A stretch of DNA of 64,000 bases from Eunapius fragilis. Lineage: Eukaryota > Porifera > Demospongiae > Spongillida > Spongillidae. The DNA lies in NCBI GenBank assembly GCA_963681505.1, contig OY811992.1, positions 3,757,889 to 3,821,888 on the forward strand. Reading direction: 5' to 3'. This document shows, one piece after another, positions 12,097 through 21,929 of the stretch. The translations under genes and the position numbers were made by a program. The notes under the pieces are model-generated. The model made no database searches. It had not been told where the DNA came from and saw only the letters and a program-made list of their open reading frames with translations. Position 1 is the stretch's first letter; every line of letters begins with the position of its first letter.

Positions 12097-15000
12097 ATAC
12101 CGACCCAGACGACTTACCATATCCTTGAAAAAGGCACTTTCCCAGCACCCACACAACAGCGCAGAACCCCACCCACTGCACAATATTGTACCCCATCAGA
12201 TACACCTTCCGGGCCACACCCGCCCCTGCAAGGAGATGATCACAGGGATAAAACGGCTGCCTGGTCCCAAGCAACGACAACAAAGCATACATTTCATGTA
12301 CGTGTCAAATTTCTTCAGTTCTTTCTCTATGGCTTCCAACTGCTTTTTCTGATGCTCCTCCCTCAGCTGCCGGACAAAAATGAACCAATCAGAACAGAGC
12401 AAAGTGGTTAAAAGTGGGGCCCCTCTGCTTAGCGTGACCAACTACCATACCAACACTGTAAAAATGAACCAATCGGCATAGAGCAAAGTGGTTTATAGTG
12501 GGCCCTTTAATGTAACCGACTACCATAGCAACACAAAGTATGTAAAATGAACAGGTTTTAATTTCTATTCCTTCAATTCAACACATCAAAGCTACAGCAA
12601 GTTACCACATATCATATTTGTTATCAAAGTGGAAGTGATGTTCTAATGTTAACAGGACTTTTAAGTTTATTTGCACAAATATTGTGTCTAAGACTTGGGG
12701 CATTGCACCGACGCAAGGATCTGAGCCAAGCCACATCTAGCACAGGGGGCTGGCCCATGTCACATCTAGCACAGGGGGCTGGCCTATGTCACATCTAGCA
12801 CAGGGGGCTGGCCCATGTCACATCTAGCACAGGGGGCTGGCCCATGTCACATCTAGCACAGGGAGCTGGCCCATGTCACATCTAGCACAGGGGGCTGGCC
12901 CATGTCACATCTAGCACAGAGAGCTGGCCCATGTCACATCTAGCACAGGGAGCTGGTCCATGTCACATCTAGCACAGGGAGCTGGCCCATGTCACATCTA
13001 GCACAGGGAGCTGGCCCATGTCACATCTAGCACAGGGAGCTGGCCCATGTCACATCTAGCACAGGGAGCTGGCCCATGTCACATCTAGCACAGGGAGCTG
13101 GCCCGTGTCACATCTAGCACAGGGAGCTGGCCCATGTCACATCTAGCACAGGGAGCTGGCCCATGTCACATCTAGCACAGGGAGCTGGCCCATGTCACAT
13201 CTAGCACAGGGAGCTGGCCCATGTCACATCTAGCACAGGGAGCTGGCCCATGTCACATCTAGCACAGGGAGCTGGCCCATGTCACATCTAGCACAGGGAG
13301 CTGGCCCATGTCACATCTAGCACAGGGAGCTGGTCCATGTCACATCTAGCACAGGGAGCTGGCCCATGTCACATCTAGCACAGGGAGCTGGCCCATGTCA
13401 CATCTTGCACAGGGAGCTGGCCCATGTCACATCTAGCACAGGGAGCTGGCCCATGTCACATCTAGCACAGGGAGCTGGCCCATGTCACATCTAGCACAGG
13501 GGGCTGGCCCATGTCACATCTAGCAAAGGGAGCTGGCCCATGTCACATCTAGCACAGGGAGCTGGCCCAGCACAGGGGGCTGGCCCATGTCACATCTAGC
13601 ACAGGGGGCTGGCCCATGTCACATCTAGCACAGGGAGCTGGCCCATGTCACATCTAGCACAGGGAGCTGGCCCATGTCACATCTAGCACAGGGGGTTGGC
13701 CCATGTCACATCTAACACAGGGAGCTGGCCCATGTCACATCTAGCACAGGGAGCTGGCCTATGTCACATCTAGCACAGGGGGCTGGCCCATGTCACATCT
13801 AGCACAGTGAGCTGGCCCATGTCACATCTAGCACAGGGAGCTGGCCCATGTCACATCTAGCACAGGGGGCTGGCCCATGTCACATCTAGCACAGGGGGCT
13901 GGCCCATGTCACATCTAGCACAGGGAGCTGGCCCATGCCACATCTAGCACAGGGAGCTGGCCCATGTCACATCTAGCACAGGGAGCTGGCCCATGTCACA
14001 TCTAGCACAGGGAGCTGGCCCATGTCACATCTAGCACAGGGAGCTGGCCCATGTCACATCTAGCACAGGGAGCTGGTCCATGTCACATCTAGCACAGGGG
14101 GCTGGCCCATGTCACATCTTGCACAGGGAGCTGACCCATGTCACATCTAGCACAGGGAGCTGGCCTATGTCACATCTAGCACAGGGAGCTGGCCCATGTC
14201 ACATCTAGCACAGGGAGCTGGCCCATGTCACATCTAGCACAGGGAGCTGGCCCATGTCACATCTAGCACAGGGAGCTGGTCCATGTCACATCTAGCACAG
14301 GGAGCTGGCCCATGTCACATCTAGCACAGGGAGCTGGCCCATGTCACATCTTGCACAGGGGGCTGGCCCATGTCACATCTAGCACAGGGAGCTGGTCCAT
14401 GTCACATCTAAACACAGGGAGCTGGCCCATGTCACATCTAGCACAGGGGGCTGGCCCATGTCACATCTTGCACAGGGGGCTGGCCTATGTCACATCTAGC
14501 ACAGGGGGCTGGCCCATGTCACATCTAGCACAGGGAGCTGGCCCATGTCACATCTAGCACAGGGAGCTGGCCCATGTCACATCTAGCACAGGGAGCTGGC
14601 CTATGTCACATCTAGCACAGGGAGCTGGTCCATGTCACATCTAAACACAGGGAACTGGCCCATGTCACATCTAGCACAGGGAACTGGCCCTTTTACCACA
14701 CAGCACAAGGTAACCCAGGTAACCCAGGTAACCCTTCCATAGCTGACAAAACGGATCACCATCCTCCAGTGGCTAAACCAACCAAAGGAATGACCTAACC
14801 AAGCCGTCCTGAAAGAGTTACCACACAATAAATTGTCCTGCCATTGTTTACCAAACAGCCTAATTACTTACGATAATCTACACGTACTCATGCAAGCTGC
14901 AGATCACAACATTCCTTCATTGCAGTGGACAAAAGACCATCACTTGGAGATTTAGATTGTAACAGACAACAGTGAATAGCTAGCAGCACTGTAATGGAGC

Positions 15001-18000
15001 AGCAATCACTTCACGGCAGGTGAGGATAAATTAGCTGTCATGTGACCACTGCCCTAGTCATAAGCTATTTGGCCTACACATTGCTCCTACCCAGCAAACT
15101 TACGAGCTTCTTTGACTGTTCCTTCTCCTTCTCATCTTCTTCCTCAGAGCTCTCACTCTTCCAGCGATCAAAGTCCACCCGGAGCCAAGATGGCCGCTCC
15201 TGTGTGCGCTGTAGCCTTGGCCATTCCTTCGCTGTTTTAAACACCACACCCACACACACACGCAAGTAAATAAAAACATTCTCTGGTGAAATTCTCTAGT
15301 GACAAAGTTGGCAGGATATGGGATTGGAAGGCAACAGTGGTAAGGGAACAAGGTTGTGGGAAAAGGAATATGAGACAGTGCAGTGTGGGTTCCATTACAT
15401 TTACGTGTGCTAAATATAGGTCTTAGCCTCATTTTCATTTTCCCACAACCTTGTTCCCTTCCTTTTAATGCCACCATTGCCATTGAATCCTGTACCCCAC
15501 CAACCTTCTTGTTTTCACATCTTCAACAAAATATATTTTAACGAGCCCTGTTAGAGGATTAATTGGATAGGATATATTCTTTACACATCAAATATATTGT
15601 ATTACAACAATGTTAGTATTTTGTCAAACTTTCAACAACTAGGGTAATTTTTAAATGAGCCTTTAAATATACTGAACCCATAAAGCTCAGATACACTAAG
15701 GGTTAATGTAAGTATCCCTCCTATCCCTCCTATCGCTTCATGTTGTCTCAGATGATCGAAAGTGGATGAATTCAGCAAACGTAAGTGTTACAGCTGCGAA
15801 ATACGCATCACTTTGTCACAATGTTGTTGCTAGGCAGTGACATGATGATGTCACTATTAATAGCACGTTGTCACATGCTAGTGCCAGCCAGCAAGGCCTC
15901 CCGCAGCCTTAGTTATGTTACATGCTAGTGCCAGCCAGCAAGGCCTCCTTCAGCCTTAGTTATGTTACATGCTAGTGCCAGCCAGCAAGGCCTCCTTCAG
16001 CCTTAGTTATGTTACATGCTAGTGCCAGCCAGCAAGGCCTCCTGCAGCCTTAGTTATGTTACATGCTAGTGCCAGCCAGCAAGGCCTCCTTCAGCCTTAG
16101 TTATGTTACATGCTAGTGCCAGCCAGCAAGGCCTCCTTCAGCCTTAGTTATGTTACATGCTAGTGCCAGCCAGCAAGGCCTCCTTCAGCCTTAGTTATGT
16201 TGTATGAGGGCGTGCACTTGGTCTCCAGGTATCGGGCAACAGCGGTAATAGTGGTAAATTTTAGTTCTTCAGTTAACATATTTACTGGCTCCTCCATTTC
16301 TTGTAAGGTCCGACTCCTCCATTTCTTGTAAGGTCTGGTTTGTTTTATACAATACCACGTAATTAATTTTTAAATCTGCATTCACCTTATATTCAATGCA
16401 TAGGTTTTTTTTGCATGTCGCTACAACCCAAAGATCGACCATTTGTGCAAGTAACCTTGTCTATTCTGATTCGCATATGAAGTTCATTACGTATAGTGGT
16501 TTGCCGTAGATAACATAAGCTATAAATAGAAAAATTGCATTGTAGGCATGGTAACATTAGGTCTAGCTATAAGTAGCTGGCCATCACAAGGCCAAGTGTA
16601 CTGCAGGTATGTCAGACCCATGCAAGGCCAAGTGTACTGCAGGTATGTCAGACCCATGCAAGGCCAAGTGTACTGCAGATATATTAGACCCATGCAAGGC
16701 CAAGTGTACTGCAGGTATGTCAGACCCATGCAAGGCCAAGTGTACTGCAGGTATGTCAGACCCATACAAGGCCAAGTGTACTGCAGGTATATCAGACCCA
16801 TGCAAGGCCAAGTGTACTGCAGGTATGTCAGACCCATACAAGGCCAAGTGTACTGCAGGTATATCAGACCCATGCAAGGCCAAGTGTACTGCAGGTATAT
16901 CAGACCCATGCAAGGCCAAGTGTACTGCAGGTATATCAGACCCATGCAAGGCCAAGTGTACTGCAGGTATATCAGACCCATGAAGATAAAATGTAGTAAA
17001 TAAATTCTACAGCTATTGGCGCAAACAGCGTCATTTGATATTTTTGCTATGGTAAGTTATACGACAATAAAAGGAGGAGAAATATGGGACTGGGTATGAG
17101 TGCAGGCACCATGTATTTTACTTCTCTAAAAACCATTTGTTTTCCATTGGAGTTCAAGGAATGCAAAAAGTAGTTTGTATTTGAATTGTTGCTCTACAAA
17201 GGGCTAGACAATGAGCCTCACTTGATTTTCTTAATGATTTTAATGATACAGCACAAATCTTATTAATTACATCATACAATATGGGCCGCACTCTACAAAA
17301 GGGATTGAGCAGGAGTGCAACAACAAATAAATTAACGATGACCTTGGGAACTCATGCATAGAGGTAAATGTCCCCATCTAAAGGAGCAGCATTTTCTCCC
17401 ACTGCTCCCTCACCTACACCTATGCTTATATCCCTCAGGTCTCCTCCAGAAGGTACCACAAGTAAACACACATAGTATTGCAACATATTGTCACTTGAGT
17501 TGCAATAAGACAGAGATATTGTTGTATGTATGTGCTAATTAATGGCGGGTTGACAGCCAAACAAAAGAAGTTAATATAAATACAATCCCGACCTGCAATG
17601 CAGATCCCTCCCTTTTAGCCACGCCCAGGGAAGCATTAATTAGAAATGGCTGTGGTTTTATGTAGAACCATACATTTGGGAGAGGGTGTGGCATGAATAT
17701 TCAATGACAGGTCTACCATCAATGGACCTGTAACAACCATTAACTGACCTTCTTTCTTTAGCAGTCGAAACTCCACCTCCTTTGGGGAAAGTGTCATGCG
17801 ACAATTCTAAGGGGGGGGGGGGGGGAGGAGCAACATGATGATAATCTGACATCAGCCATCTTCCCCAACATGCAGCTGGCTGGCCACCCAACATGCTCAC
17901 AACTCACCTCTGTATTGACGGCATCATGGAACTCCAAATCAAACCCATACATATTCTGCCCTGATGCCCCAGTCCCCAGACCTGCAATAATTTTTAAAAG

Positions 18001-18256
18001 AAAACACTCACGCACACACACACACACACGTACACATGCACACAGAATATTTGCATACCAGATGTACAACCTAACTAACAAACGTTCGCTGTCACAATGC
18101 ATTTATGTATTGTTGAATATGAAGTTGGCTTACATTTGAAAGCAATAGACTTTTCCTTGATCGTAAAATCGGGTTTCTTGAAGATAAGTCATAAATTGTT
18201 AAGAAAACACACACGCACACACACACACGCACATACACACACATGTGCAACGTGTG

Positions 18257-18310
<54 letters not shown>

Positions 18311-18577
18311 GCATTTTATTTAATGCCCATTTGTGCACAAAACAGGTCATCACCAGCTTACGCCTTCAGGCCATATCTGTATTCGCAACGTTATTAGTTC
18401 TTCCCTTTGTGCCCAGAGCACTACAGGTGAAAGACACTTCCTTTCTCCGTCCATATAACGTGCGCGAAACCAACCACCCTCTTCCGCAGGCCTATATGTA
18501 TCGTTTTATTGCTAAATGATTGCACCTGGGCGGGGCTCGATGTATTGATGTTCTGGAGGGGGTGTGGGCTGCTGCAT
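628..18577 (-). CDS. HACD3: HACD3-like very-long-chain 3-hydroxyacyl-CoA dehydratase, 13 exons
   Basis: Third step of very-long-chain fatty acid elongation at the ER: removes water from 3-hydroxyacyl-CoA. My exons in transcript order: 18577-18526, 18420-18362, 18176-18134, 17981-17908, 17806-17749, 15231-15104, 12366-12291, 12225-12118, 10890-10763, 10279-10167, 9391-9285, 7863-7729, 701-628. They total 1155 nt, so 384 aa plus stop, with all phases matching; human HACD3 is 362 aa. The N-terminal p23/CS domain (VLWAQREELITLRI ... WPRLQ ... WLRVDFDRW) is followed by an acidic charged linker and the PTPLA multi-pass domain (YLMGYNIVQWVGF, VWSLIELVRYPYYAL, VLTWLRYTVWIPLYPLGFLAE). A lysine-rich C-terminus fits ER residence. 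The CS domain separates HACD3 from HACD1/2/4. Weakest calls are the donor of exon 7 (AAAT|GTATGC) and the exon 5 limits. The gene is inflated to 18 kb by minisatellites and an LTR element in its introns. Confidence 0.92.
735..972. repeat. 17-bp minisatellite, about 14 copies (HACD3 intron 12)
   Basis: Tandem units of the form GTGTGGTGATGGAGGGA, with a few substituted copies. The array lies just upstream of the final HACD3 exon on the minus strand, so on the transcript it is a CTCC/CACC-rich, pyrimidine-biased tract close to the 3' splice site. Confidence 0.9.
1199..1418 (+). repeat. Left LTR of the Ty3/gypsy element
   Basis: About 220 bp, starting TGTAACCATTGTACTAGG and ending GTTACA. Near-identical to 6092-6314. 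A clean target-site duplication could not be assigned by eye. Confidence 0.9.
1446..1663 (+). repeat. 27-bp tandem repeat, 8 copies, at the 5' end of gag
   Basis: Eight near-identical 27-bp units containing GGAATCCAAGGCTTGGCCCT. Twenty-seven is a multiple of three, so the array reads as a 9-residue peptide repeat (EGIQGLALP) in the gag frame. Copies are almost identical, so the expansion is recent. Confidence 0.92.
6092..6314 (+). repeat. Right LTR of the Ty3/gypsy element
   Basis: Copy of the left LTR with only a handful of differences over about 220 bp. Confidence 0.9.
6315..7246. other. AT-rich intron sequence (HACD3 intron 12)
   Basis: No gene or repeat recognised between the right LTR and the 23-bp minisatellite. 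Strongly AT-rich. Confidence 0.6.
7247..7718. repeat. 23-bp minisatellite, about 20 copies, starting at a HACD3 splice donor
   Basis: Tandem 23-bp units (plus-strand core CCATTAGTACTGACGTAA). On the gene strand each unit contains GTTACGTCAGTACTAATGG. The first, diverged unit overlaps the authentic 5' splice site after exon 12 (GTATGTCAGTACTAATGG), so the array appears to be an amplification of the donor region, including a TACTAAT branch-like sequence. Confidence 0.9.
7864..9284. other. HACD3 intron 11: diffuse repeats, no gene
   Basis: Contains a G-run near 8185-8210, a short duplicated AATTAATCACAGAGCCAGCAG at about 8417-8460, degenerate CATCACC/CACTGGTCACACC repeats at 8740-8940, and a C-run at 9207-9224. 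No coding exon recognised. Confidence 0.6.
9430..9941. repeat. 39-bp minisatellite, 13 copies (HACD3 intron 10)
   Basis: Units contain CACTGCCTGTCCCCATGGTG and CACACCCCTAACTCCTTGT. The 39-bp period is a multiple of three, so long open frames occur on both strands; these are artefacts of the repeat. The array is followed by a C/A-rich stretch (10010-10150). Confidence 0.92.
10328..10578. repeat. 28-31-bp minisatellite, 8 copies (HACD3 intron 9)
   Basis: Units contain CAGTCCCCAGTCCTGCATAA followed by ACAATTATGTA; some copies lack three bases. Confidence 0.9.
10966..11165. repeat. 45-bp minisatellite, about 4 copies (HACD3 intron 8)
   Basis: Units contain CCTCCATGAGGGATATAACA and CTGATTCATAACACATCA. 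Copies are nearly identical. Confidence 0.9.
11286..11391. repeat. 17-bp minisatellite, about 6 copies (HACD3 intron 8)
   Basis: Tandem AGTTAGGGTTCCCTATC. The GTTAGGG core is telomere-like by chance; the 17-bp unit is not a telomeric repeat. Confidence 0.9.
12046..12095. repeat. (CA)n microsatellite
   Basis: About 22 CA dinucleotides, just inside HACD3 intron 8 next to the exon 8 donor. Confidence 0.95.
12731..14690. repeat. 29-bp minisatellite, about 67 copies (HACD3 intron 6)
   Basis: The largest simple array in the window, about 2 kb. Units contain CATGTCACATCTAGCACAGG followed by GAGCTGGCC or GGGCTGGCC. Two main variants differ by A/G at one position and are interspersed; one truncated unit occurs near 13569. 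The 29-bp period moves through all frames. Confidence 0.95.
15264..15522. mobile_element. Fold-back MITE, family A, copy 1
   Basis: Imperfect palindrome with ends AAAAACATTCTCT and matching inverted end. Inner arms (AAGGGAACAAGGTTGTGGG and its inverse) pair around a loop near 15390. Lies in HACD3 intron 5. Confidence 0.75.
15865..16203. repeat. 47-bp minisatellite, 7 copies (HACD3 intron 5)
   Basis: Units contain ACATGCTAGTGCCAGCCAGC and AAGGCCTCCTTCAGCCTTAG. A few positions vary (CTTC/CTGC/CCGC). Confidence 0.92.
16588..16982. repeat. 36-bp minisatellite, 11 copies (HACD3 intron 5)
   Basis: Units contain GGCCAAGTGTACTGCAGGTA followed by TGTCAGACCCATGCAA. The 36-bp period leaves several frames open on both strands; I regard them as non-coding, since the array sits between HACD3 exons 5 and 6. 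Confidence 0.92.
16983..17748. other. HACD3 intron 5 remainder
   Basis: Unique AT-rich sequence; no exon recognised. Bases 17020-17100 weakly resemble family B elements (GACTGGGTA-like motif). Confidence 0.5.
17811..17824. repeat. G-run at the HACD3 exon 5 acceptor
   Basis: On the gene strand this is an uninterrupted C tract directly before TTAG|, serving as the polypyrimidine tract of the exon 5 3' splice site. Confidence 0.7.
18203..18307. repeat. CA-rich microsatellites (HACD3 intron 2)
   Basis: Two (CA)n blocks separated by about 30 bases; a similar but shorter CA block (18010-18030) lies in intron 3. Confidence 0.9.
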
Positions 18578-19234
18578 CTTGTCGTGCGCTGGAATGAACG
18601 CGGCAATCAGGTATGTCCCAGCATAGGCACGTGTCATGTCCCAGCATAGGCACGTGTCATGTACGTGTCAAATTTCTTCAGTTCTATTTATGTGGCTTCT
18701 ATCATTATTTAGAAGCCTTTCAAAATTGCTGTGCGATACGAAGATGACAGTGCTTTTATAAAGCTTTGCTAAAACACAGAAGTCAAATGTACACCTGTAT
18801 GATTGAGATCTGGGTCATATCACATGGCATAAGTGAAGCTGGAACCAACTAGTTATCACAATGCACACCACTTACTAGGCACGCGCTTAGGTAAAAGTAA
18901 AGACTTCGGGGGAGTGGCTATGGTTGATTGAAAGGTCTGCTATTCCCATTTCAAAACGTTTTCATTGTCCTGCATTTTTCAACAGCCATCATGTTACTGA
19001 TATATCCCTTATTTGAAGTGGACAAGTCACCATTACTTATATGTAATGCAATGGATATCAATGCTACAATGGAATTGAGCTGAATCTTGAACAGAGAATG
19101 TGTGTCAGATATACATCAAAATAGACACCATACATGTACGCACACATGTACGCACACCAGACACCACAAGCAGACATTGCACTTGTACGCACCCCATACA
19201 AACATAGAGGGAATGATCTACTGTCATCCTCATG

Positions 19235-19785
19235 TACCCTGAGGTTGTCGTCACATGTACCCTGCCTTCAGCACTGGTCAGGTTGTGTTCACATGTGCCC
19301 TGCCTTCAGCAGAGGTAACGGTCAGGTTGTGTTCACATGTACCCTGCCTTCAGCAGAGGTGAGGGGTCAGGTTGTGTTCACATGTGCCCTGCCTTCAGCA
19401 GAGGTGAGGGGTCAGGTTGTGTTCACATGTACCCGGCCTTTATCAGAGATGAGGGGCCAGGTTGTGTTCATATGTGCCCTGCCTTCAGCAGAGATGAGGG
19501 GTCAGGTTGTGTTCACATGTACCCTGCTTTCAGCACAGGTGAGGGTCAGATTGTGTTCACATGTGCCCGCCTGCCTTCAGCAGAGGTGAGGGGTCAGGTT
19601 GTGTTCACATGTGCCCTGCTTTAGCAGAGGTGAAGGGCCAGGTTGTGTTCACATGTGCCCTGCTTCAGCTGAGGTAAGGGTCAGGTTGTATTCACAACCC
19701 TGCCTTCAGCAGAGGTGAGGGGTCAGGTTGTGTTCACATGTGCCCTGCTTCAGCAGAGGTGAAGGGTCAGGTTGTGTTCACATAT
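19235..19785. repeat. 45-bp minisatellite, about 12 degenerate copies
   Basis: Units contain CAGGTTGTGTTCACATGTGC and CCTGCCTTCAGCAGAGGTGA. Less homogeneous than the HACD3 arrays. It sits inside the duplicated pseudogene region. Confidence 0.88.
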
Positions 19786-21349
19786 ATGACAATGGAATAC
19801 GGTTTGCCCTGTTTGAGAGCCAGCACATTGCATATAGAATGTTGTAGCCTCTACGCCAGGTAGAGAACACCAACGAGGTCATGTTCCACTTCTGATGTAG
19901 TACTATGGCTGACCCATGTTGTCTGACCACTGTGGCAAGGTCTTTGGAATAATAACTCGGGGGCATTTGTGTGATAATCCCATACATCAAATGAAGGCAT
20001 CCTGAGTTGTATTCCAAACACCGTGTGCTTTAATGTCAAGACAAGCCTCATTTGACACATCTGCTGAATGACTCACCAGATAAGGGCTATAGCGAGGTTA
20101 AGTAGCCACATTGTGGCAGACTTCTGTTATAGTTATTATAGTTGCTGTCACTCATTCTTTGACTTCGCTGTTTCAAACAGCAAACCCACTTAAAAACACA
20201 GGGCACATTCATATACAAGCACAGTGCCCAACACACTCACACACACAGCATGCACATAGTTGTCAGTTGTATATGATAAATAAATACAATCATGGAAGTA
20301 CACAATAATGGACCTCACTCTCCAATTCAAAGGCCTGTGGCTTATTGATCTGAGCAATGATGCTTTTGTTAGTGTTAGATTTTGGAGAACCAATCATATT
20401 GCCACCTATCACTACATTGCAGTCATTACATTTTGACATTCAAATAGAATGCCTAATTCCATACTATATTAAATGACGAGCCAAGCTCACAAGCCCATGC
20501 AAGGATGTTCTAAACAGAAACACATTCATAATTTCACAGCTCTGTGAATCAATGCTGCTAGCTTTACTTCTTTGGCTCTTGTTATATGACATGGCCACCT
20601 TAGTCTTTAAAGACAGCCAATGGCAATGCTCACAAAGGATTCATAAAGTATAGTAGCATGAACCTCACTCTCCACTCCCTCAACTTGTTCTTTGAGAGTC
20701 GTGTCCTCTCAGGCATCTTATAGTAACATTTACACATGCACGTGGCTCTGGTTTAGCACTACCTAATCTGCACTATAGGCAGATCAACAATGTGATGTGT
20801 TCCTACTTTGCTTGCAAACAAACACAGACCAGGTGCATTCTTGGCAGACTTAATCCCTTCAGGGGAATTAATTGGCTAGATTTGTGGCATGCAATTTGCA
20901 TGCCTTTCAGTAATGATGACAGCCATAAAAATCTACTGGTGACATAAATATTGCACAACACTCAGACTTAACAGAACAAAAACGTTTGATCTATATTTGT
21001 GCATAAAGTGACATAATTCATCAGTAGCTGTGATATGTATAGGGGGTGCTAAGGGGAAGACCATGCTATGTTTAGCCAGCTGACCTATGCCACACAAATT
21101 AACTATGTTTCACGTGCAGCCTCATTTGGAGGCAGTGATCATATGACAGTACTAAGGGGAAAAAAAATCCCGGCTTCAGTAATGGAATACCCCATGCCAC
21201 CTTCCCGCCATGATATGCATTCCAAAGGTACTTGCATTCACCTCTGTATTGATGACATCATACAACTAAATCAAATTATTCTGTCACACTGCTTCAGTCC
21301 CCAAGAAACAGACGGCGCAATTCCCTGGTGGAAACATTAAAAGGAAGCA

Positions 21350-21377
21350 CGCGCACACACATACACACACACACACA

Positions 21378-21412
<35 letters not shown>

Positions 21413-21415
21413 CGC
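21350..21415. repeat. (CA)n microsatellite
   Basis: Interrupted CA repeat at the position equivalent to those in HACD3 introns 2 and 3. Confidence 0.9.
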
Positions 21416-21929
21416 ATCAATACACACCGTCCCCACGCTCCCACATTACATAATCCGGCATGCTTTTTAAAGCATGAATGCATACATGATGTCAGTTCAT
21501 GTTAGTTGAAAACGAAGTTGGCTTATATTTGAAATTCAATGAACTTTCCTCTGATAATAAAATAGAGTTTCTACGAAGCATATTGCCATCACCAATAAGA
21601 AGGGCAGCAAAACCACAAAACATATTTGAGGACCAACTCGTAACTCGTAATCTGGTTCCCACAAAACATATCCAATAGTCCTTTTGTGCCCATGGGAGCA
21701 CAACCGGTGGAGAGACAATTCCCATAACGTACGTACAGCTGTCTCGTGCAACACTCCCCCTCCCGCATGCAAAACCTTTCTAGTCTAGTGCACGTGGTAT
21801 TCCGATTCCATGTTGATTGTATTCGAATTCATCCAGCGACTTATTGGTACTCAATTTACTATCAGCCCAATGCATCTCTCATGCATAAAAACATAGCCAC
21901 TCCTGCATGCATACCGCTGCATATTCAAA

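Larger units (their letters stand above)
18655..21750 (-). pseudogene. Decayed tandem duplicate of HACD3 exons 1-7
   Basis: Pieces of HACD3 recur upstream in the same order and strand. Bases 18658-18690 match exon 7 over 28 nt (CATGTACGTGTCAAATTTCT...). 20130-20170 resembles the exon 6 acceptor region, 21240-21300 exon 4 with its donor, 21490-21590 exon 3 with intron, and 21660-21690 exon 2. The copies carry many changes and no continuous frame remains. I infer a partial tandem duplication of the 5' half of the gene, now a pseudogene. Confidence is moderate because matches beyond exons 7 and 4 were judged by eye. Confidence 0.55.

Noticed and set aside
12731-14690. CRISPR-like regular array
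   Set aside because: Units are contiguous 29-mers with no unique spacers, in an intron of an animal gene; it is a minisatellite.
16520-17003. Overlapping open frames on both strands with 12-residue repeats
   Set aside because: They are products of the 36-bp minisatellite inside HACD3 intron 5.
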